Below, in pieces: positions 1-4,093 of a DNA stretch of 5,562 nt. The position numbers were made by a program, and so were the translations under genes. The notes below the pieces were generated by a model. The model was not told where the DNA came from and ran no database searches. It saw nothing but the letters and a program-made list of their open reading frames with translations. The DNA is taken from assembly GCA_900763965.1 (NCBI GenBank), contig CAAFMG010000098.1, positions 1 through 5,562 on the forward strand. The letters are read 5' to 3'. This stretch comes from an uncultured Oscillospiraceae bacterium (lineage in GTDB: Bacteria; Bacillota; Clostridia; Oscillospirales; Oscillospiraceae). Each line of letters opens with the position of its first letter. The first letter of the stretch is position 1.

Positions 1-3
1 CCG

Positions 4-51
4 AAAAACAAAAACCGGGACACACCTCACCCAAGGTCGTATCCCGGTTTT
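4..51 (-). terminator. Intrinsic terminator, probably bidirectional
   Basis: Arms AAAACCGGGA (11-20) and TCCCGGTTTT (42-51) are perfectly complementary over 10 bp, with a 21-nt loop. Read on the minus strand the stem runs into TTTTTGTTTTT (positions 14 down to 4), a good U-tract. Read on the plus strand it is followed by the weaker TTTTGTG. It could end a gene lying left of the window or stop minus-strand transcription leaving the toxin module. The minus-strand tail resembles the tail of the plus-strand terminator at 386-418 (GGTTTTTGTTTTCGG), so both may come from a shared local terminator type. Confidence 0.65.
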
Positions 52-61
52 GTGTTGCATT

Positions 62-89
62 TTGTCAAAGGCTGTGGTATGCTTATAAA
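62..89 (+). promoter_or_regulatory. Putative promoter of the small toxin mRNA
   Basis: TTGTCA (62-67) and TATAAA (84-89) are separated by 16 bp and fit a sigma-A promoter. A transcript would start near 96, inside the left arm of the long inverted repeat, leave a leader of about 90 nt before the toxin start at 186, and end at the terminator at 386-418, for a message of roughly 320 nt. This is inferred from the hexamers and the position only. Confidence 0.45.
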
Positions 90-153
90 TGGTACTACCA
101 GTATCCCGGTAAGCGGTTCCCCTGATTCTTTTCGGGGGTTAAAAATCTCTTTG

Positions 154-177
154 CCCCCTAGTTTTATACAAAGGGGG
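154..177 (+). promoter_or_regulatory. Hairpin hiding the toxin ribosome-binding site
   Basis: CCCCCT (154-159) can pair with AGGGGG (172-177), a 6-bp GC-rich stem with a 12-nt loop. AGGGGG is also the Shine-Dalgarno, 8 nt ahead of the GTG at 186. Pairing would block ribosome entry, as expected for a toxin message under RNA control. A second C-run (119-122) and G-run (133-137) just upstream offer alternative pairings, so the leader may switch folds. Confidence 0.5.
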
Positions 178-185
178 TGATCGTC

Positions 186-275
186 GTGGTTACATGGAGC
201 GAATTGTTTCAATTCTGCATCGTTATCACAACTGTCATTGCCCTGGTTCGCCAGGATAACAATAATAAGAGATAA
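186..275 (+). CDS. Small hydrophobic peptide, putative holin-like type I toxin
   Basis: A 29-codon frame starts at GTG 186, 8 nt after the strong Shine-Dalgarno AAGGGGG. The product begins MVTWSELFQF, continues as a single hydrophobic stretch (about residues 7-21, ending VIALV), and ends in a polar, basic tail (NNNKR). Start motif, length, one membrane segment and charged end match the short 'putative holin-like toxin' peptides common in Firmicutes (Hol_Tox type), thought to insert into the cell's own membrane. An in-frame GTG at 177 is too close to the Shine-Dalgarno to be the start. The context fits a type I toxin: hidden ribosome-binding site, end-to-end mRNA pairing, and a strong antisense promoter just downstream. 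The stop codon (273-275) lies within a 12-bp perfect inverted repeat. Identification rests on remembered family features, not a search. It could instead be a harmless small membrane peptide. Confidence 0.6.
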   Translation: MVTWSELFQFCIVITTVIALVRQDNNNKR

Positions 276-350
276 CCGCCCACTCGCCAAAGTAACGGTT
301 ATCTCTTAGCAATTACTTTGGGGAACCGCCTTACTGGTAGTACCCTTTTC
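255..350 (-). ncRNA. Predicted antisense RNA antitoxin to the small toxin mRNA
   Basis: The minus-strand promoter at 357-385 should start an RNA near 350. It would first copy the right arm of the long inverted repeat (344-320), then a hairpin formed by 313-321 with 287-295 (9 bp perfect), and then the 12-bp inverted repeat 296-307 with 267-278. After that stem the minus strand reads ATTATTGTTATC, an imperfect U-rich tract that could end the RNA near 258, giving about 90 nt. It would be fully complementary to the 3' part of the toxin message, including the stop codon. The 3' end is uncertain: readthrough could reach the terminator at 4-51. The two hairpins share the 296-307 segment and are therefore alternatives. 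Confidence 0.5.
267..307. repeat. 12-bp perfect inverted repeat over the toxin stop codon
   Basis: AAGAGATAACCG (267-278) and CGGTTATCTCTT (296-307) are exact reverse complements with a 17-nt loop. On the minus strand the stem is followed by a broken U-rich stretch, so it may be the terminator of the antisense RNA. On the plus strand no U-tract follows. The loop half 287-295 can instead pair with 313-321, which would open this stem. Confidence 0.55.
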
Positions 351-356
351 ATCTAT

Positions 357-385
357 AGTATACCGCACCCACCCCGTTTTGTCAA
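357..385 (-). promoter_or_regulatory. Strong sigma-A promoter for the antisense RNA
   Basis: On the minus strand TTGACA (385-380) is a perfect -35 box, followed by a 17-bp spacer and TATACT (362-357), one base from the consensus -10. It is the best -35 box in the window. It points into the 3' end of the toxin unit and no minus-strand protein gene follows, so an RNA product is the natural reading. Its -35 sits at the edge of the plus-strand terminator stem, so the toxin terminator and antitoxin promoter share DNA. Confidence 0.75.
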
Positions 386-418
386 CTGCCCAGCCTTCTG
401 CCGGGCGGTTTTTGTTTT
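386..418 (+). terminator. Intrinsic terminator of the toxin mRNA
   Basis: CTGCCC (386-391) pairs with GGGCGG (403-408), with one G-U pair and an 11-nt loop, and is followed directly by TTTTTGTTTT (409-418). This is a typical Rho-independent terminator on the plus strand and closes the small toxin transcription unit about 110 nt after its stop codon. Confidence 0.7.
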
Positions 419-531
419 CGGGGGCGTTTTGGCAATACTTGCCCAACATATATAGTGTATCACATTGGCAAACAAATATCCATCCGCAATGTACATAAAA
501 AACGCCTCAAAATGTTATGGAACATTCCGTC
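419..531. other. AT-rich spacer with short inverted repeats, no gene
   Basis: No coding frame is supported here. Visible items are a small hairpin GGCAA/TTGCC (431-443), a wider inverted repeat GGCGTTTT (423-430) with AAAACGCC (499-506), and AATGTT-ATGG-AACATT (511-526), a 6-bp perfect inverted repeat ending 5 bp before the candidate -35 box at 532, where an operator could sit. A weak plus-strand promoter-like pair, TTGGCA (429-434) and TATAGT (451-456) with 16 bp spacing, is also present. All are weak individually. Confidence 0.35.
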
Positions 532-560
532 TTGCAAAATGGAGAATCCTGAGTTACTAT
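532..560 (+). promoter_or_regulatory. Putative promoter of an orphan small RNA
   Basis: TTGCAA (532-537), a 17-bp spacer and TACTAT (555-560) form a plausible sigma-A promoter with start near 567. No plus-strand protein gene follows anywhere to the right. The first strong downstream signal is the terminator-like hairpin at 703-746. Confidence 0.4.
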
Positions 561-566
561 AAAGGT

Positions 567-748
567 GCAAAGAGGAAACAAGTCAAAAGTACCAGGAGAT
601 CATCCACAAGCTGCAGCAAAGGAGTGAGTCCCATGTACTAGGCATCTTTCCAAATTGCAGAAAGCCGAGGTTACGTAAATGGCAGAACCCGAAAATACCC
701 GGAAATGACCCTTGATCTTCTGTGAGTGAGAGATCAGGGGTCATTTTC
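567..748 (+). ncRNA. Candidate small RNA of unknown class, about 180 nt
   Basis: The stretch between the promoter at 532-560 and the hairpin at 703-746 has little coding potential: the longest plus-strand frame (563-715, 50 codons) has no ATG, GTG or TTG. It holds paired blocks that could nest: GGAAA (580-584 region) with TTTCC near 650, AGTAC near 590 with GTACT near 634, and two small GGA-N5-TCC hairpins on either side of the palindrome GCTGCAGC. A ribosome-binding-like AAAGGAG is followed by an ATG-TAC-TAG two-codon frame near 632. I looked for T-box, SRP, 6S, tmRNA, RNase P and the common riboswitch signatures and recognised none. It may be an independent sRNA or the relic of a leader whose gene is lost. 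Confidence 0.3.
703..747 (+). terminator. Long terminator-like hairpin
   Basis: AAATGACCCTTGATCT (703-718) pairs with AGATCAGGGGTCATTT (731-746), 16 pairs including one G-U, with a 12-nt loop. On the plus strand the stem ends in ATTTT and then CATT, a short imperfect U-tract. On the minus strand the tail is weaker (ATTTCC). It best fits a plus-strand terminator for the candidate small RNA. Confidence 0.5.
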
Positions 749-751
749 ATT

Positions 752-771
752 GCGGGCGGGTATGCCCCCGC
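752..771. repeat. GC-rich palindrome, REP-like
   Basis: GCGGGCGGGTATGCCCCCGC is an imperfect hairpin. It resembles the palindrome at 1051-1068 (GGGCGGGTGCATACCCGC), so the two may be related copies flanking the 824-1056 repeat cluster. Confidence 0.4.
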
Positions 772-823
772 TGATTTGGATGCCCCGAAATTTCTGCCCA
801 GCTAATTCAGTGGCACAGACCGT

Positions 824-1056
824 GTAGGGGCGGATATCAGCCGCCCGCCAACGTGGCAAATTTTTGAGCAGAACCGTTACACCCCCACCAAGCCCTTAAT
901 GTTGCAAATGTACTTGTTTCGACAATATCCCGCCGAATTTCGTTTGTAAATGTTTGGCATTGCCTTGTCGGCGCATTGCGCCGACGTTGTTTCCCCGTTG
1001 GGGAAACAACCGGGCGGATAATATCCGCCCCTACGGATTGCGTGGTTGGCGGGCGG
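824..1056. repeat. Composite inverted-repeat element (REP/MITE-like)
   Basis: Two pairs of exact inverted repeats bracket this stretch: GTAGGGGCGGATAT (824-837) with ATATCCGCCCCTAC (1021-1034), and CCGCCCGCCAAC (841-852) with GTTGGCGGGCGG (1045-1056). The left unit itself folds (GGGCGG 828-833 with CCGCCC 841-846). The inner part, 853-966, is less GC-rich and codes for nothing I recognise. GTAGGGGCGG-type palindromes with a variable core are familiar as dispersed intergenic repeats in gut Clostridia, so this is probably one of a family. That is recollection, not a search. The two repeat pairs are not in simple nested order, so it looks assembled from two units in opposite orientation rather than one transposon. 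Confidence 0.55.
967..1030. repeat. Three adjacent perfect hairpins with 3-nt loops
   Basis: Three palindromes stand almost back to back. Stem GTCGGCGC/GCGCCGAC with loop ATT spans 967-985. Stem GTTGTTTCCCC/GGGGAAACAAC with loop GTT spans 986-1010. Stem GGGCGGAT/ATCCGCCC with loop AAT spans 1012-1030. Stem lengths are 8, 11 and 8 bp without mismatch. The last one carries the right-hand member of the 824-1034 inverted repeat. A fourth hairpin, GCGGGT/ACCCGC (1053-1068), follows and touches the mgl terminator. None has a U-tract, so they are not simple terminators; REP-like repeats or RNA-end protection are possible. Confidence 0.8.
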
Positions 1057-1068
1057 GTGCATACCCGC

Positions 1069-1100
1069 AAAAAATCCCCCCGGGAATTTTCCCGGGGGGG
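1069..1100 (-). terminator. Intrinsic terminator of the mgl operon
   Basis: On the minus strand CCCCCCGGG (1099-1091) pairs perfectly with CCCGGGGGG (1084-1076), around an AT-rich 6-nt loop. After one A it runs into six T (1074-1069). The stem begins about 17 nt after the mglC stop codon. Strong GC stem, tight loop and U-tract make this a confident operon end. Confidence 0.92.
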
Positions 1101-1116
1101 ATGGGTGAAACGCTCT

Positions 1117-2199
1117 TTACTTCTTGACCAGGTACTTTCTCATATCCAGGGAGACGGCCACCAGGATGATGGCGCCCTTGATGATGTACAGGCTGGAGGA
1201 ATCCACGCCCAGCATGGTCAGGGCAACGAAGATGATCCGCAGGATGAAGACACCGGCGATGATGCCGCTGATCTTACCGGTACCACCGACGAAGGAAACG
1301 CCGCCGATGACACAGGCTGCGATGGCGTCACACTCGGCGTTCAGGCCGGTGTTGGCGGCCACGGAGCCGCTGCGGACACCTTCGATGAAACCGGCGTAGC
1401 CGTACATGGCACCGGCCAGGGTGTGCACCAGAACGGTGGTCCAGAACACGTTGACACCGGAAACTTTGGCGGCCTCGGCGTTGGAGCCCACGGCGAACAT
1501 ATTCTTACCGAAGGTGGTCTTGTTCCAGACGAACCAGATCACGGCGGTGAGGATCACGGCGTACAGCACATACCGGGGGATGGCCACGTTGCCCAGGCGG
1601 AACAGGGTGCCGCCCACAAACTCCTTATAGGGGGCGCTCAGGCCGGAGATGGGCTGGCCGTTGTTGCCGTTGAGGCTGAAGAACCACAGGATGATGCCGT
1701 AGGTGATCAGCTGGGTGGACAGGGTGACGATGAAGGGGTGCAGGCTGAACTTTGCCACGAAGAAGCCGTTGATGGCACCGATCAGGGCACCGATGGCGAT
1801 GACAAAGAGCATGGTCAGGGCGATCCACCACCAGGTGACTTCCGGCAGAGAGCGGAACATCTTGTTGGCGAAGTCGGCCTTCTGCATGAACACACCGGCG
1901 ACGGCGGCGGTCAGGCCCATGACACGGCCGGCGGACAGGTCGGTACCGGTCAGGACGATACAGCCGGCGATACCCAGAGCCATGGGCAGGTAGGCGGCAA
2001 CCTGGGTGATCAGGTTGGCGAAGGAGCCCAGGGTCAGGAAGCTGTCCCGCTCGAGGGCGGTGTAGATGATGAAGATCAGCATCAGGATGTACAGGGCATT
2101 GTTCAGAATACCGTCTACAATGATTCTGCGCTTATCCTTCTTGGAGCTGGCACGGAATTCCTCTGCGGTTTTTTGCAGATTGGCGACAGGATTAGTCAT
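1117..2199 (-). CDS. mglC: Galactose/methyl galactoside-type ABC importer, permease MglC
   Basis: This 360-residue membrane protein would form the channel through which sugar delivered by MglB crosses the membrane, as a dimer driven by MglA. It matches E. coli MglC along its length: GTDLSAGR at 85-92, the NKTTFGKNMFAVG block (227-238) followed by EAAKVSGVNV (242-251), which is the ATPase-contact region of this permease family, DAIAACVIGGVSF (291-303) and IIKGAII (339-345). Several hydrophobic segments are visible (about 33-48, 70-84, 93-105, 123-149, 155-174, 210-226, 252-272, 292-306, 310-330, 338-350). It is longer than E. coli MglC (336), mainly in a charged N-terminal extension. The start at 2199 is chosen over the ATG at 2220 because GGAGG sits 7 nt before it. 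It follows mglA by 13 nt, so translation is probably coupled, and it is the last gene before the terminator at 1069-1100. Ribose- and xylose-type permeases are related, but motif agreement favours MglC. Confidence 0.95.
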   Translation of the reverse strand: MTNPVANLQKTAEEFRASSKKDKRRIIVDGILNNALYILMLIFIIYTALERDSFLTLGSFANLITQVAAYLPMALGIAGCIVLTGTDLSAGRVMGLTAAVAGVFMQKADFANKMFRSLPEVTWWWIALTMLFVIAIGALIGAINGFFVAKFSLHPFIVTLSTQLITYGIILWFFSLNGNNGQPISGLSAPYKEFVGGTLFRLGNVAIPRYVLYAVILTAVIWFVWNKTTFGKNMFAVGSNAEAAKVSGVNVFWTTVLVHTLAGAMYGYAGFIEGVRSGSVAANTGLNAECDAIAACVIGGVSFVGGTGKISGIIAGVFILRIIFVALTMLGVDSSSLYIIKGAIILVAVSLDMRKYLVKK

Positions 2200-2212
2200 A
2201 GTATCTCCTCCA

Positions 2213-3712
2213 TTAAACATACTTGGCTGCCAGAGTCATGATCTCTTCCTGGGTGGTGTTGGCGGCATCCACCTCACCGGCAACCCGGCCGCCGGACATG
2301 ACCACGATCCGGTCACATACGCCCAGCAGCTCCGGCATTTCCGAGGAGACCATCAGAACGGTCTTGCCGCGGTTGGCCAGATCCAAAATCAGCTGGTAGA
2401 TTTCATACTTTGCGCCCACGTCAATACCACGGGTGGGCTCGTCCAGAAGCAGCACCTCCGGATCCGTCAGCAGCCAGCGGCCAATAATGACCTTCTGCTG
2501 GTTACCGCCGGACAGGGCCCGGATCTTGGTCTCCTGGCTGGGGGTCTTGGTGTGCATGGCATCAATATAGTGCTGGGTATCCTCCCGCTGGCTCTTTTCG
2601 CTCAGGTAAATACCGAACTTTTTGTGCCGATCCAGGCTGGAAATAACGGTATTATCCCGGATATTCAGAACACCGAAGATACCGGTGGCGCGGCGCTCCT
2701 CGGTAAGCAGGGCAAAGCCGTTTTCGATGGATTCCCCGGCATCCCGGTTCCGGCACTGCTTGCCGTCCAGGTAGATTTCGCCCTCCTTGCGGGTGCGGAC
2801 ACCGAAGATGCTCTCCAGCACCTCGGTACGGCCGGAGCTGTCCAGACCGGCCAGGCCCAGAATCTCGCCCCGGCGGGCGTTGAAGGAAACGTCCTTCAGT
2901 TGGTTGTACATACCCGTCAGGTGCTTGACTTCCAGGAACACCTCTCCGGGCTTATTGGTCTTGGGAGGGAACTGGTTGGTAAGCTCACGACCAACCATCA
3001 GACGAATGATATCTGCCATCTCCAGCTTGTCGGCAGGCTCGGTGGCCACCCACTGGCCGTCACGCATGACGGTGATGTAGTCGGAGATCCGCTTGATCTC
3101 TGCCATCTTGTGGGAGATGTAGATAATGCCCATGCCCTTGTCACGGAGCATGTTGATGATCCGGAACAGGTGCTCCACTTCTTCCTCGGTCAGAGAGGAG
3201 GTGGGCTCGTCAAACACCAGCACCTTGGAGTGGTAGGAGACGGCCTTGGCGATCTCCACCATCTGCCGCTGGGAGACAGGCATGGTGCTCATGATCCGGT
3301 GGGGATCCACGTTGATTTCCAGCTCCTTGAAAACCTCCATGGTATCTTCGTACATTTTTTTCTCGTTGACCATGATCCCGCCGTAGGTGGGATACCGGCC
3401 CAGCCAGATGTTGTCCATGACGGAGCGCTTCAGGGCCTGGTTCAGCTCCTGGTGCACCATGGCCACGCCATTATCCAGGGCCTCACGGCTGCTCTTGAAG
3501 TCCACTTCCTTGCCGTCCAGGAAGATCTGACCGCCATCCTTTTTGTAAATACCGAACAGGCACTTCATCAGGGTGGACTTACCGGCGCCGTTTTCCCCCA
3601 TCAGGGCATGGACGGTACCGGCCTTGACCTCCAGGCAGACTTTATCCAGGGCTTTGACACCGGGGAAGGTCTTTGTGATATTCTCCATTCTCAGAAGAAC
3701 AGGTTCCTGCAT
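2213..3712 (-). CDS. mglA: Galactose/methyl galactoside-type ABC importer, ATP-binding protein MglA
   Basis: This 499-residue cytoplasmic ATPase carries two fused nucleotide-binding domains and powers the MglBC importer. Domain 1 has Walker A GENGAGKST (40-47 region), Q-loop VHQE (Q88), a degenerate signature PVSQRQ (145-150), Walker B VLVFDEPT (164-171) and switch His201. Domain 2 has the degenerate Walker A of this subfamily (GLAGLDSSGRTE, about 286-297, no Lys), a full signature LSGGNQQK (400-407), Walker B LLLDEPTRG (421-429) and SSEMPE (456-461) where other ABC proteins have the His loop. Agreement with E. coli MglA (506 aa) is close throughout, for example HALMGENGAGKSTLMKCLFG and KVIIGRWLLT. 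The start at 3712 is preferred over the longer frame to 3790 because GAGGAGG lies 9 nt before it, and the extra 26 residues have no family counterpart. It sits 381 nt after mglB, behind a hairpin terminator, and 13 nt before mglC. RbsA/XylG-type ATPases share this layout and are the alternative. Confidence 0.96.
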   Translation of the reverse strand: MQEPVLLRMENITKTFPGVKALDKVCLEVKAGTVHALMGENGAGKSTLMKCLFGIYKKDGGQIFLDGKEVDFKSSREALDNGVAMVHQELNQALKRSVMDNIWLGRYPTYGGIMVNEKKMYEDTMEVFKELEINVDPHRIMSTMPVSQRQMVEIAKAVSYHSKVLVFDEPTSSLTEEEVEHLFRIINMLRDKGMGIIYISHKMAEIKRISDYITVMRDGQWVATEPADKLEMADIIRLMVGRELTNQFPPKTNKPGEVFLEVKHLTGMYNQLKDVSFNARRGEILGLAGLDSSGRTEVLESIFGVRTRKEGEIYLDGKQCRNRDAGESIENGFALLTEERRATGIFGVLNIRDNTVISSLDRHKKFGIYLSEKSQREDTQHYIDAMHTKTPSQETKIRALSGGNQQKVIIGRWLLTDPEVLLLDEPTRGIDVGAKYEIYQLILDLANRGKTVLMVSSEMPELLGVCDRIVVMSGGRVAGEVDAANTTQEEIMTLAAKYV

Positions 3713-3830
3713 ATTTGTGTTCCTCCTCTGGGGCAGAAATTGACGAATGTCCGGTTTTTCAGGGCGTTCCGCCGCCATCCGCCTGCCCATGATCCGCTTT
3801 GCTGTGCTGTGCTGTAAATGGGTGGTGCTG
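3713..3830 (-). promoter_or_regulatory. mglA leader with strong ribosome-binding site
   Basis: This is the mglA-proximal part of the untranslated spacer. Only the AGAGGAGG Shine-Dalgarno (9 nt from the mglA ATG) is clear. No good -35/-10 pair for a separate mglA promoter is seen in the spacer, so mglA and mglC probably depend on readthrough from the mglB promoter. Confidence 0.5.
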
Positions 3831-3952
3831 TATAGGTGGCTTCCTTATTTGATAAAGGGTTCCTATAGGATGTGGACTACTGGCAGCACCGCAGAATTAG
3901 GCAAGAGACAGCCGGTGTCCGCAGACGCAATTTTGCGGTGTTGCCACCTATA
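3831..3952. repeat. Small inverted-repeat element in the mglB-mglA spacer
   Basis: TATAGGTGGC (3831-3840) and GCCACCTATA (3943-3952) are perfect 10-bp inverted repeats 102 nt apart. Inside, TGGCAGCACCGCAGAATT (3881-3898) pairs with 3929-3946 over 18 positions, with two G-U pairs in plus-strand RNA (two C-A mismatches in minus-strand RNA). Smaller hairpins are GACA/TGTC (3907-3919) and the perfect palindrome TCCTATAGGA (3861-3870). Outer and inner stems share bases 3943-3946, so they compete. A TA at each end would suit a mariner-type MITE with TAGGTGGC ends, but no transposase is present. Alternatively it is a structured mglA leader just after the attenuating terminator. Confidence 0.5.
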
Positions 3953-3986
3953 AAAAGGGAAGCTGCCGCCGGAACGACAGCTTCCC
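3952..3986 (-). terminator. Hairpin terminator between mglB and mglA (partial readthrough)
   Basis: On the minus strand GGGAAGCTG (3986-3978) pairs perfectly with CAGCTTCCC (3965-3957), with a 12-nt loop, followed at once by five T (3956-3952). It lies about 107 nt after the mglB stop. Sugar importers usually need more binding protein than ATPase and permease, and a leaky hairpin after the binding-protein gene is a known way to arrange this. Since no other promoter for mglAC is visible, readthrough must occur. Confidence 0.85.
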
Positions 3987-4093
3987 GGATAGATGAGGGG
4001 AATATCTAATTCAATCAACAAGTGCTGTCAGCAAGGGGGTTTCTTTCCAGGCACAGCCGCAGGCGATTGGATCAGAGGTTCCAGTCAAAAGAC

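Larger units (their letters stand above)
91..344. repeat. Long-range imperfect inverted repeat enclosing the toxin gene
   Basis: GGTACTACCAGTA (91-103) is the exact reverse complement of TACTGGTAGTACC (332-344), and GCGGTTCCCC (113-122) is the exact reverse complement of GGGGAACCGC (320-329). The two blocks are collinear, separated by 9 nt on the left and 2 nt on the right. They could clamp the 5' and 3' ends of the toxin message together. In known type I toxin mRNAs such end-to-end pairing keeps the full-length message untranslated. Because the likely transcription start is near 96, the first few bases of the left arm may not be in the RNA, but the second block would be. Confidence 0.7.

Noticed and set aside
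27..290. 87-codon minus-strand frame over the toxin unit
   Set aside because: It runs through the terminator hairpin at 4-51, has no convincing ribosome-binding site, and is antisense to the better-supported 29-codon gene. It more likely reflects the antisense RNA strand.
563..715. 50-codon plus-strand open stretch in the small-RNA candidate
   Set aside because: It contains no ATG, GTG or TTG start, and its stop lies within the terminator-like hairpin. It could be a gene remnant, but nothing identifies one.
1..1068. CRISPR array or tRNA/rRNA gene in the repeat-rich left flank
   Set aside because: There are no regularly spaced direct repeats, no cloverleaf with a TTCRA arm and no rRNA-like sequence. 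The repeats are palindromes of differing sequence.
837..1070. Two minus-strand frames (61 and 77 codons) in the palindrome cluster
   Set aside because: They are made largely of inverted repeats, overlap each other in different frames, lack ribosome-binding sites and show no recognisable protein features.
2200..2220. Longer mglC start (ATG at 2220) adding 7 residues
   Set aside because: It would overlap the mglA stop, and the GGAGG site lies inside the added stretch, well placed for the ATG at 2199.
3713..3790. Longer mglA start adding 26 residues
   Set aside because: The strong AGAGGAGG site is correctly placed for the ATG at 3712, and the added residues are outside the usual ATPase start.
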